Shown: positions 38,308 through 46,176 of the stretch, piece by piece
Numbering within the stretch: the first letter of the stretch is position 1
Layout of the letters: every line of letters begins with the position of its first letter
NCBI RefSeq assembly: GCF_003324565.1
Contig: NZ_QOLA01000014.1
Location: 62,001 to 126,000 of the forward strand
From: Streptomyces sp. SDr-06
GTDB taxonomy: Bacteria > Actinomycetota > Actinomycetes > Streptomycetales > Streptomycetaceae
Length of the DNA: 64,000 nt
Direction of reading: 5' to 3'
Translations under genes and position numbers: made by a program
The notes under the pieces: model-generated
The model's input: the letters and a program-made list of their open reading frames with translations, nothing else
What the model was told of the DNA's origin: nothing
Database searches by the model: none

Positions 38308-39194
38308 ACACCCCCGTACGCAGCCGCCTCACCGCAGCCCTCACCGACGCCGGACTCACCGGATCCCTCTGCGCCACCGACATCGACACCGGCGACGACA
38401 TCACCCTCGCCGCCGACACCCCCGTCTCCACCGCCAGCGTCCACAAGCTCTGCCTCGTCGCCACCCTCTACCGCGAAGCCGCCGCGGGCCGCCTCGACCC
38501 CAGCACCCCCCTCGACATCCCCGCCATCGGCCGCGCCCCCGGACCCACCGGCCTCGCCGTCATGCGCGACGCCGCCCGCCTCTCCCTGCGCGACCTTGCC
38601 TCCCTCGCCATCGCCGTCAGCGACAACGCCGCCGCCGACCTCCTCTGGGACCACCTCGGCCTCGACACCGTCAACGCCACCATGGCCGCCCTCGGACTCC
38701 ACCGCACCATCGCCGTCCACAACCAGGCCGCCCTCTACGCCACGATGGTCACCGACACCGGCCGAAGTGGCCCCGCCGCCCTCGTCGACCCCGCCGCCGT
38801 CGCCCGCCTCACCGCCCTCGACCCGGCCCGCACCAACCGCTCCACCCCCCGGGAGATCGCCGCGCTGCTCACCGCCGTCTGGCGCGACGACGTCTGCGAA
38901 GGACCCTGGGGCGAAGAACTCCGCGCCGTCCTCGGCGTCCAGGCCTGGAGCCACCGCCTCGCCTCCGGCTTCCCCTTCGACGACGTACGCGTCAGCGGAA
39001 AGACCGGCACCCTGCCCACCCTCCGCCACGAAGCGGGCGTCGTCGAATACCCCGACGGCGGCCGCTACGCCGTCGCCGTCTTCACCCGCGCCGCCTCCAC
39101 CGCCGCCACCCTGCCCGCCGCCGACGCCGCCATCGGCCGCACCGCCCGCATCGCCGTGGACGCCCTGCGCGCCCGAGCCGCCAGCCGGACCTGA
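38304..39194 (+). CDS. class A beta-lactamase-fold serine hydrolase, apparently cytoplasmic
   Basis: 296 residues from GTG 38304. Active-site motifs S45-x-x-K48 (SVHK), S106-D-N108 and K233-T-G235 fit the class A fold. However, there is no signal peptide: the N-terminus is VNTPVRSRLTAALTDAG. No Glu corresponding to the omega-loop Glu166 is evident about 34 residues after SDN (around residue 142, HNQAALYATM). It may be a non-lactamase esterase/amidase, or use another base. Translationally coupled to the LysR-type gene. Confidence 0.88.
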   Translation: MNTPVRSRLTAALTDAGLTGSLCATDIDTGDDITLAADTPVSTASVHKLCLVATLYREAAAGRLDPSTPLDIPAIGRAPGPTGLAVMRDAARLSLRDLASLAIAVSDNAAADLLWDHLGLDTVNATMAALGLHRTIAVHNQAALYATMVTDTGRSGPAALVDPAAVARLTALDPARTNRSTPREIAALLTAVWRDDVCEGPWGEELRAVLGVQAWSHRLASGFPFDDVRVSGKTGTLPTLRHEAGVVEYPDGGRYAVAVFTRAASTAATLPAADAAIGRTARIAVDALRARAASRT

Positions 39195-39248
39195 AGCCAC
39201 CCCGCACCGGACCGCCCGGGCATGAAGACCGCGCCCGGGCATGAAGAA

Positions 39249-39276
39249 GGGCCGCGTCCGAAACCGGACGCGGCCC
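39249..39276. terminator. bidirectional hairpin between bla-like gene and prs
   Basis: GGGCCGCGTCCG-AAAC-CGGACGCGGCCC: a perfect 12-bp stem and 4-base loop between two convergent stops. An unexplained duplicated CGCCCGGGCATGAAGA lies just before it (about 39213-39246). Confidence 0.8.
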
Positions 39277-39296
39277 CAACTCCCAACCACTACAGG

Positions 39297-40271
39297 CTAG
39301 TTCTCCTCGAAGAGACTCGTCACCGAGCCGTCCTCGAACACCTCGCGCACCGCGCGGGCGATCGACGGAGCGATCGAAAGCACCGTGATCTTGTCGAGCT
39401 CCAGATCCGACGGATCCGGCAGCGTGTTCGTGAACACGAACTCGCTCACCTTGGAGTTCTTCAGGCGGTCCGCGGCCGGACCCGACAGAATGCCGTGCGT
39501 CGCCGTCACGATGACGTCCTCCGCACCGTGCGCGAACAGCGCGTCCGCCGCGGCGCAGATCGTGCCACCCGTGTCGATCATGTCGTCGACCAGGACACAG
39601 ACCCGGCCCTTCACGTCACCGACGACCTCGTGCACCGTCACCGTGTTCGCGACGTCCTTGTCACGCCGCTTGTGCACGATCGCCAGCGGCGCGTCCAGCC
39701 GGTCGCACCAGCGGTCGGCGACCCGGACACGACCCGCGTCCGGAGACACGATCGTCAGCTTCGAGCGGTCCACCTTCGCACCCACGTAGTCCGCGAGGAC
39801 CGGCAGCGCCGTCAGGTGGTCCACCGGACCGTCGAAGAAGCCCTGGATCTGGTCCGTGTGCAGATCCACCGTCAGGATGCGGTCCGCGCCCGCCGTCTTC
39901 AGCAGATCGGCCACCAGACGCGCCGAGATCGGCTCACGGCCCTTGTGCTTCTTGTCCTGACGGGCATAGCCGTAGGACGGAATGATCACGGTGATGGATC
40001 GCGCCGACGCCCGCTTCAGGGCATCGATCATGATCAACTGCTCCATGATCCACTTGTTGATCGGAGCCGTGTGGCTCTGGATCAGGAAGCAGTCCGCACC
40101 ACGCGCCGACTCCTGGAAACGAACGTAGATCTCACCGTTCGCGAAGTCGAAGGCCTTCGTCGGCACGAGGCCCACACCCAACTGGTGCGCAACCTCCTCG
40201 GCCAGCTCGGGGTGGGCGCGGCCGGAGAAGAGCATCAGCTTCTTCTCGCCGGTCGTCTTGATCCCGGTCAC
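39297..40271 (-). CDS. prs: ribose-phosphate pyrophosphokinase
   Basis: 324 residues, GTG 40271 with GAGGAG upstream. PRPP synthetase motifs: FANGEIYVRFQESARG, the catalytic flexible loop around RRDKDVAN, and the PRPP-binding DDMIDTGGTI. It makes PRPP from ribose-5-phosphate and ATP for nucleotides, His, Trp and NAD. Follows glmU on the same strand with a 117-base gap; the glmU-prs pairing is common in bacteria. Confidence 0.97.
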   Translation of the reverse strand: MTGIKTTGEKKLMLFSGRAHPELAEEVAHQLGVGLVPTKAFDFANGEIYVRFQESARGADCFLIQSHTAPINKWIMEQLIMIDALKRASARSITVIIPSYGYARQDKKHKGREPISARLVADLLKTAGADRILTVDLHTDQIQGFFDGPVDHLTALPVLADYVGAKVDRSKLTIVSPDAGRVRVADRWCDRLDAPLAIVHKRRDKDVANTVTVHEVVGDVKGRVCVLVDDMIDTGGTICAAADALFAHGAEDVIVTATHGILSGPAADRLKNSKVSEFVFTNTLPDPSDLELDKITVLSIAPSIARAVREVFEDGSVTSLFEEN

Positions 40272-40388
40272 AGCACAGTCTCCTCAGACGTGTTCGATGC
40301 TGCTGCACCCGCGCGGTCCCTTTCGCGGCGAGCCAGCCGAATATGTGCACCTATCACGGTAGCCCGTGAAAGACGCACCCGAATCCGG

Positions 40389-41837
40389 TCAGTTCTCTCC
40401 GCCCGACTGCTCGGCCGCAGCCTGAGCAGCCTGCGCGGCAGCACTTCCCGGACGCTTGCGCTCCACCCAACCCTCGATATTCCGCTGCTGGCCACGGGCG
40501 ACAGCCAACGAACCGGGCGGCACATCCTTCGTGATCACCGACCCCGCGGCCGTGTAAGCACCGTCCCCCACTGTGACAGGAGCAACAAACATGTTGTCCG
40601 AACCCGTCTTGCAGTGCGAACCGATCGTCGTGTGGTGCTTCGCCTCACCGTCGTAATTCACGAACACACTCGCCGCGCCGATGTTCGTGAACTCACCGAT
40701 CGTCGCGTCCCCCACATACGAAAGATGAGGAACCTTCGTCCCCTCACCGATCGTCGCGTTCTTCGTCTCCACATACGTACCGATCTTGGCCTTCACACCA
40801 AGCCGCGTACCCGGCCGCAGATAGGCGAACGGACCCACCGACGCACCCTCACCCACCTCCGAGTCGTACGCCACCGCGTTGTCGACCCGCGCACCCCGGC
40901 CCACCACCGTGTTCGTCAGACGACAATGGGGACCCACCTCCGCACCCGAAGCCACATGCGTCGAACCCATCAGCTGCGTCCCCGGATGCACCACCGCATC
41001 CTGCTCGAACGTCACCTGCACATCGACGAACGTCGACGCCGGATCCACCACCGTCACACCCGCGAGCATCGCCCGCTCCAACAACCGGTCATTCAACAGA
41101 CGCCGCGCCTCGGCCAACTGCACCCGGTTGTTGATCCCCAGAATCTCCCGGAAATCCCCCGCCAACGACGCACCGACCCGATGCCCCGCCTCACGCAGAA
41201 TCCCCAGCACATCAGTCAGGTACTCCTCACCCTGACTGTTGTCCGTCCGCACCTTCCCCAGCGCATCCGCCAACAACGCGCCGTCGAACGCGAACACACC
41301 CGAGTTGATCTCACGAATCGCGCGCTGCGCCTCGGTCGCGTCCTTGTGCTCGACGATCGCGGTGACCGCGCCCGAGACGTTGTCGCGCACGATGCGGCCG
41401 TAACCGGTCGAGTCGGCCACCTCGGCGGTCAGCACGGTGACCGCGTTGCGGTCCGCCTCGTGCGTACGCGTCAGCTCCGCCAGCGTCGCGCCGGTCAGCA
41501 GCGGGGTGTCGCCGCAGACCACCACGACCGTGCCCTCGATGGTCTGGCCCAGCTCCTCCAGCGCCATCCGGACGGCGTGGCCGGTGCCGTTCTGCTCGTA
41601 CTGCACCGCGGTGCGCACCCCCGCGTCGATCGCGCCGAGGTGGGCGGACACCTGCTCGCGGGCGTGGCCCACGACCACGACGAGGTGCTCGGGGTCCAGC
41701 TCACGAGCGGCGGCGACGACGTGGCCGACGAGCGAGCGCCCGCAGATCTCGTGCAGGACCTTGGGAGTGGCCGACTTCATGCGGGTGCCCTCACCCGCGG
41801 CGAGGACGACGACGGCGGCCGGGCGGGTTGCGCTCAC
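40389..41837 (-). CDS. glmU: bifunctional GlmU (GlcN-1-P acetyltransferase/UDP-GlcNAc pyrophosphorylase)
   Basis: 482 residues from GTG 41837 (VSATRPAAVVVLAAGEGTRMKSATPKVLHEI). The N-terminal uridylyltransferase domain has the GEGTRMKS loop; the C-terminal half is a left-handed beta-helix of hexapeptide repeats. It makes UDP-GlcNAc for cell wall and mycothiol. A longer in-frame start lies in the region of the tRNA-Gln and is rejected. Confidence 0.97.
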   Translation of the reverse strand: MSATRPAAVVVLAAGEGTRMKSATPKVLHEICGRSLVGHVVAAARELDPEHLVVVVGHAREQVSAHLGAIDAGVRTAVQYEQNGTGHAVRMALEELGQTIEGTVVVVCGDTPLLTGATLAELTRTHEADRNAVTVLTAEVADSTGYGRIVRDNVSGAVTAIVEHKDATEAQRAIREINSGVFAFDGALLADALGKVRTDNSQGEEYLTDVLGILREAGHRVGASLAGDFREILGINNRVQLAEARRLLNDRLLERAMLAGVTVVDPASTFVDVQVTFEQDAVVHPGTQLMGSTHVASGAEVGPHCRLTNTVVGRGARVDNAVAYDSEVGEGASVGPFAYLRPGTRLGVKAKIGTYVETKNATIGEGTKVPHLSYVGDATIGEFTNIGAASVFVNYDGEAKHHTTIGSHCKTGSDNMFVAPVTVGDGAYTAAGSVITKDVPPGSLAVARGQQRNIEGWVERKRPGSAAAQAAQAAAEQSGGEN

Positions 41838-41968
41838 GGAGGTGCCCTTCGGCTTCGGGGGGTGGACACCCGAAGGATACCGGGGGGTTTCGCGGATGAA
41901 ATCGGGGTGGGGGCGGCGGAAAACGCGGCGGGTCCTGACTGGGACAGTCAGGACCCGAACCACTGGGG

Positions 41969-42039
41969 CTCCCGGGGGAGGACTCGAACCCCCATATGGA
42001 GAACCAAAATCTCCCGTCTTGCCCTTAGACGACCCGGGA
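41969..42039 (-). tRNA. tRNA-Gln (anticodon UUG)
   Basis: On the minus strand: acceptor TCCCGGG/CCCGGGA, D arm, an anticodon stem GGAGA/TCTCC enclosing the loop TTTTGGT (UUG), T arm with GGTTCGAGTCC, discriminator G. No encoded CCA. It reads CAA (and possibly CAG) Gln codons. Its 5' end is only six bases beyond the stop codon of the preceding minus-strand gene. Confidence 0.95.
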
Positions 42040-42045
42040 TTACCG

Positions 42046-42921
42046 CTATGTCCGATTCCATCGATCGGGCGCGGAGGCAGCCCCTACTATGCCGCACCAC
42101 CACCCTTCGATGCGACGGTAGAGGTCAGCGCTTTGCGCAACGTCGACGACGAGGCAGCCCCGGTAGGCCTCGCCGACGTTCTTGCGCACCGTCTTGGGGT
42201 TGTGCCGTTTCAGGGTCGTCTTGCCGAAGAGAGTGCGGTGTGTCCCGACGAGGTCTGCCCAGTACTCTTCGGCGCCCCGTACGTCGGCCGACTCGTGAAT
42301 CATGAGGCGGAACTTCAGGTGTCGAGGCTCCACGCCTACCAGGTGCAGCCAGGACAAGAAGACCGTGATCACGTCCGGGTCGCTGTTCACGAAAGTCACC
42401 CGCTCCCTGCGCGCGTGCGGTTTGTCCTTGGTGCCCTCGGCCCAGTAGAGGCCCACGCCGAACAGGAACAACTCGCGGTCGGTCAGGGTGCCGATGTCGG
42501 CTGCGGCGTACTGCTTCGTCATCTGGCGCTCCTCGTCGCGGCGCTGGAGCGTGACTGCCCACCCCCGCCGGGCAATGGCCGATGCCTCTTCGGGGGTGCG
42601 GGTGCGGTCCGGCTTGGGGAGGTCGCGGACCCACAGGGATATCGAGCTCTTCGAGCAGCCGAGCTCGACCTGGATCTGGTCGTACGTCATGCCTTGCGTG
42701 CGGAGCTCTCGCGCGCGGGCCCGGAGGTCGTCCTTGGCGTTGGGGCGCTTGGTCCACTCGGGAGCGGGTTCGCCGTTCAGGAGTCGGTTCAGGAGATCGT
42801 TGTTGTCGACGAACAGGCGGTCTCGGATCTGGCGGCGGCTGAGGCCCTCGCGGCGCAGGGTGATGGCCTGCCGACGCAGGCCTTCGAAGTCGGCGTACTT
42901 GCCGGGTGTGGTCGATGTCAT
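42046..42921 (-). CDS. HTH plus LAGLIDADG-like protein, adjacent to tRNA-Gln
   Basis: 291 residues from ATG 42921. Two helix-turn-helix-like segments (about 11-50 and 63-102, the second with MTYDQIQVELGCSKSSISLWV) precede a domain with GVGLYWAEG (155-163), aligning with LAGLIDADG (identical Gly, Leu, Ala, Gly, and Glu162 for the catalytic Asp), then FVNSDPDVITVFLSWL and RLMIHESAD as in single-motif homing endonuclease-like folds (also seen in WhiA). A homodimeric DNA-binding protein or nuclease is inferred; DNA cutting is unproven. Stop TAG lies six bases from tRNA-Gln. Confidence 0.85.
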   Translation of the reverse strand: MTSTTPGKYADFEGLRRQAITLRREGLSRRQIRDRLFVDNNDLLNRLLNGEPAPEWTKRPNAKDDLRARARELRTQGMTYDQIQVELGCSKSSISLWVRDLPKPDRTRTPEEASAIARRGWAVTLQRRDEERQMTKQYAAADIGTLTDRELFLFGVGLYWAEGTKDKPHARRERVTFVNSDPDVITVFLSWLHLVGVEPRHLKFRLMIHESADVRGAEEYWADLVGTHRTLFGKTTLKRHNPKTVRKNVGEAYRGCLVVDVAQSADLYRRIEGWWCGIVGAASAPDRWNRT

Positions 42922-43086
42922 ACGGACACGCTCGTCCGGAATGCGGACGTCCGGTCGAGGAATCGGTTGATTCACTCCATCGTGGGATGGACGCCGATTA
43001 CCGGCGTGTTCGGGGTGTTTTCGTGCTGCCCGTGCCGGAGGAAAGCCGCCGGAAAAACGTTCGCGCCCGCCCGTAGTCTGGGAGCT

Positions 43087-44406
43087 ATGACCGCAACGGG
43101 GGCTTACCAGGAAGCCACGGGGTTGACCTCCCGTGGCTGGTGGTGGTGGGAACGCAGGCGCAGCGCCGTGCTGGATGTCCTGCTCGGGTTGATCTCCGCG
43201 CTGGAGTGTGCGCTGGAGGGTGTGAGTTTCGCGGGGGACGCCGGGGTGCCGGTGCCGGCCGGGGTGGTGCTCGGGCTGGTGTCGGGGGCGTCGCTGCTGC
43301 TGAGGCGGCGGTGGCCGATCGCCGTGGTGCTGGTGTCGGTCGCGGTGACGCCCGCGAGCATGGGGCTCGTGCTGAGCGTGGTGGGGCTGTACACGCTGGC
43401 CGCGTCGGACGTGCCGCGCCGGATCACGGCGGCGCTGGCGGGGATGTCGGGGGCGGGGACGTTCATCGTCACGTTCGTACGGATGCACCAGAGCGTGGCG
43501 GGGGGCGAATACGACCCGGGGCGCTGGTACGTGCCGCTGGTGTCGGTGGTGATGTCGCTCGGCATCACGGGTCCGCCGTTGCTGTACGGGCTGTATATAG
43601 GGGCGCGGCGGCGGTTGATGGAGTCGTTGCGGGAGCGGGCGGATTCGCTGGAGCGGGAGTTGTCGCTGCTCGCGGACCGGGCCGAGGAGCGGGCGGAGTG
43701 GGCGCGTACGGAGGAGCGGACGCGGATCGCCCGGGAGATGCATGACGTGGTGGCGCATCGGGTGTCGTTGATGGTGGTGCATGCGGCGGCGTTGCAGGCG
43801 GTGGCGCGCAAGGATCCGGAGAAGGCGGTCAAGAACGCGGCGCTGGTCGGTGACATGGGGCGGCAGGCGTTGACGGAGTTGCGGGAGATGCTCGGGGTGT
43901 TGCGGGCGACGGACCCGCAGTCGGTGGCGGTGCTGGTGGATCCGGTGCCGTTGGCGGCGGTGGGGGCCGCGGCCGCGGCTGCCGCGGCGGCGGCCGAGGA
44001 GGGTCCGTGTCTGGCCGACATCGAGGCGCTGGTGGGGCAGTCCCGGGAGGCCGGGATGGTGGTGGAGCTGCTGGTGCAGGGGGAGGCGCGGGGGTGTGAC
44101 GCGCTGGTGGAGCAGACCGCGTACCGGGTGGTGCAGGAGGCGTTGACCAATGTGCACAAGCACGCGGCGGGCGCGAAGGTGAGGGTGCGGCTGGCGTACC
44201 GGGCGGGCGAGGTGGCGATGCAGGTGGAGAACGGGCCCGCGGACGGGGTCACGGCGGACGCGGGGCTGCCGAGCGGGGGCAATGGGCTGGTGGGGATGCG
44301 GGAGCGGGTGACGGCGCTGGGCGGGGTGTTCGTGTCGGGGGCGACGGACGCGGGCGGCTTCCGAGTCTCAGCAGTCCTGCCAGACCGCATGCCGGCGATC
44401 TCATAA
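43087..44406 (+). CDS. orphan sensor histidine kinase (HisKA_3, NarL-type partner class)
   Basis: 439 residues, ATG 43087; an in-frame region upstream belongs to other frames. Four to five N-terminal transmembrane helices, a coiled linker (MESLRERADSLERELSLLADRAEERAEWARTEER, spread over residues about 180-210), the dimerisation/phospho-acceptor motif REMHDVVAHRVS with H219, and a HATPase_c with NVHKHA (N box) and GNGLVGMRERV. A run of Ala near residue 300 is odd. No response regulator is adjacent; the two LuxR-type regulators in this window are over 16 kb away. Confidence 0.92.
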   Translation: MTATGAYQEATGLTSRGWWWWERRRSAVLDVLLGLISALECALEGVSFAGDAGVPVPAGVVLGLVSGASLLLRRRWPIAVVLVSVAVTPASMGLVLSVVGLYTLAASDVPRRITAALAGMSGAGTFIVTFVRMHQSVAGGEYDPGRWYVPLVSVVMSLGITGPPLLYGLYIGARRRLMESLRERADSLERELSLLADRAEERAEWARTEERTRIAREMHDVVAHRVSLMVVHAAALQAVARKDPEKAVKNAALVGDMGRQALTELREMLGVLRATDPQSVAVLVDPVPLAAVGAAAAAAAAAAEEGPCLADIEALVGQSREAGMVVELLVQGEARGCDALVEQTAYRVVQEALTNVHKHAAGAKVRVRLAYRAGEVAMQVENGPADGVTADAGLPSGGNGLVGMRERVTALGGVFVSGATDAGGFRVSAVLPDRMPAIS

Positions 44407-44872
44407 CCCCGGCTCCACCTGGTCTGCCCCCCCCAGCAGCATGCCGCTAAGGGGCGCGGGGAACGGCGCGAGCAGCGAGCACGGCCGTCAGACGAAGACT
44501 GGTGTTCAGGGGCGTGGGGAACGGCGCGAGCAGCCACGCACGTCCCGCAGCCGAGCGCGGACCAGGGGCGCGAGGAACTGCGCGAGCAACCATGCACGTC
44601 CCGCAGATGAGCGCGGACCAGGGGCGCGAGGAACTGCGCGAGCAACCATGCACGTCCCGCAGATGAGCGCGGACCAGGGGCGCGAGGAACTGCGCGACAA
44701 GCCGAACGCGGTCCGCAGCCGAAAGCGGGGGCGTGGGGAACGGCGCGATCAGCCACGCACGTCCCGCAGCCGAGCGCGGACCAGGGGCGCGGGGAACTGC
44801 GCGATCGGGGCCCTGGGGCGCGCAGGCGCAGGGGGTTCAGGGGTGGCGGGGCAACCCCGTGAGGGGCCGGGG
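44407..44872. repeat. tandem 56-bp repeat array
   Basis: Units of the AGGGGCGCGGGGAACTGCGCGA-type start at 44450, 44508, 44564, 44620, 44676, 44727 and 44783. Most are 56 bases apart (one 58, one 51). Units 3 and 4 (44564-44619 and 44620-44675) are identical over all 56 bases. Second halves carry CACGTCCCGCAG... The array separates the sensor kinase from the SUKH-3 gene. No protein-coding evidence. Confidence 0.9.
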
Positions 44873-45361
44873 TCAGCCTGAGGTGAGGCGGACCGGCTGG
44901 GTGCCCGTGATGAGCGTGTTGAGCGCATGGTCGACGTCGGCCCCGAGGTACCAGTCCCCGGTGTGGTCGAGGGAGTACACGCGGCCCTGCGCGTCGATGG
45001 CGAGCACGGCCTGCTGGTCGCCCTCCTCGCCGAGCGGGGCGATGTCGGTTTCGAGGGCGCGGCCGAGGTCGGCGAGGGTGCGGGCGAGGTGGAGGCCCGC
45101 GAGGGGGTCGAAGCGCAGGGTCGCGGGGGCGTTGCGGCGGCCGGGGCCTGGGGCGGTGAGGGTGAGGCCGCCGAATTCGGCCCAGGCTTCGACGGCGGCG
45201 GGGAAGACGGTGTGGCGGTGTCCGGCGGGGGAGGTGTGGCCGCGCAGGACGTCGGCCCAGGCTTCGGCCTGGCGGATGTCCCAGCGGCCGGGCTGCCAGC
45301 CGGCGGTGCGGAGCGCGGCGTCGACGGGGACGGGGAAGCGGGTGGTGGAGATGTCCGGCAT
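44873..45361 (-). CDS. SUKH-3 family immunity protein
   Basis: 162 residues from ATG 45361. SUKH-3 marks: RFPVPVDAALRTAGWQPGRW, the AEFGGLTLTAPGPG core, PLGEEGDQQAVLAIDAQGRVYSLD and a DHALNTLITG tail. SUKH proteins neutralise toxins in polymorphic toxin systems; SUKH-3 pairs with YwqJ-type deaminases, exactly the gene 50 bases upstream here, so this is likely its immunity gene. Coupled to that gene in one transcript. Confidence 0.9.
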   Translation of the reverse strand: MPDISTTRFPVPVDAALRTAGWQPGRWDIRQAEAWADVLRGHTSPAGHRHTVFPAAVEAWAEFGGLTLTAPGPGRRNAPATLRFDPLAGLHLARTLADLGRALETDIAPLGEEGDQQAVLAIDAQGRVYSLDHTGDWYLGADVDHALNTLITGTQPVRLTSG

Positions 45362-45411
45362 CGGCCGCGGCCTTTCCGTGAGGGTTCGGTGTGGGGTTCC
45401 GTGGGGTCGTG

Positions 45412-45927
45412 TCAGGGTTCGACGCTGCGGACGCCGAAGTGGGCGAGCAGGGCGGTGCAGGAGCGGCAGGGCGGTGCGTAGCTGCCGTGGAGGGGGTCGC
45501 CGTCCTCTCGGATGCGGCGGGCGGTGAGTTTGGCGTGTTTGAGGGCGCGCCGGGCCTCGCCGTGGGTGAGGGGTTTGCGCTGGGCGCGTTTGGAGCGTCC
45601 TGTTTCGACGGCGGTCAGGTGTCGGGAGAGCAGGATCGCTTCGGGGCAGCGGCCGGTGAAGCGTTCGCGTTGGCCGCTGGTGAGGGTGTCGAGGTAGTCC
45701 TGGACGAGGGTGTGCAGGACGGGGGGCTGTTCGCCCTTGCCCGCGGTGCAGGTGAGGGTTTCGCCGCGTACGGACAGGGCGGCGGCGATGGCGGGGAGGA
45801 TGCCGTCGCGGCGGTGGCGGAGTAAGGGCGCCGCGGTGGTGGCGGTGGCGCTCCACCCCAGGCGTGGGTCGCCGGGTGTCTCATTTATCGCGTTTGTTGC
45901 GGATGTTTCGCCTGGTGCGGTGTGCAT
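45412..45927 (-). CDS. YwqJ-type nucleic-acid deaminase-like protein
   Basis: 171 residues, ATG 45927 with GGAGGAA upstream. Deaminase zinc-site motifs: C94-P-E96 (in GRCPEAILL) and P153-C154-R-S-C157 (PPCRSC). The rest is helical and basic, as in the YwqJ deaminase family found at the C-termini of secreted toxins. Here it stands alone: no signal peptide, WXG/LXG or PT domain precedes it. Toxin-immunity pair with the downstream SUKH-3 gene; deamination of nucleic acid is inference. It lies divergent from an HNH-SUKH fusion gene. Confidence 0.87.
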   Translation of the reverse strand: MHTAPGETSATNAINETPGDPRLGWSATATTAAPLLRHRRDGILPAIAAALSVRGETLTCTAGKGEQPPVLHTLVQDYLDTLTSGQRERFTGRCPEAILLSRHLTAVETGRSKRAQRKPLTHGEARRALKHAKLTARRIREDGDPLHGSYAPPCRSCTALLAHFGVRSVEP

Positions 45928-46176
45928 GGTGCTGTGTTCCTCCCACTGGCGGCGGCTTCAGCCGCACGTGTCAGCGCCCCCGAGTTGCGGAGACAGCCTG
46001 CCAAATGCGGGCGCTGGTACGGAAGCTGGGGCGTGGTAAGCCGCGCGTCGGGGGCTCAGGGTGATGTGGGTGTGACGGTTGGTGACCGAATTGCGGGGCC
46101 GGGACCCGGTATTGCCTCACCGCATAGTCTGGTCCTCACCAGCCAGACGCAGAGCACGCAGCAGGGGGCAACCGCC
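45928..46176. other. divergent promoter region of the toxin/immunity cluster
   Basis: A 249-base region between the divergent pairs. TAGTCT (46125-46130) resembles a -10 box for the rightward unit, but no convincing -35 lies at 17 bases. No other repeats or hairpins stand out. Confidence 0.45.

Noticed and set aside
41900..42921. Integrated element using tRNA-Gln as attachment site
   Set aside because: No integrase, no direct repeat of the tRNA 3' end, and flanking genes are core genes.
44450..44805. CRISPR array
   Set aside because: Units recur at a regular 56-base step, but there are no unique spacers: whole units are alike, and no cas gene is near. It is a tandem repeat of a widespread intergenic element.
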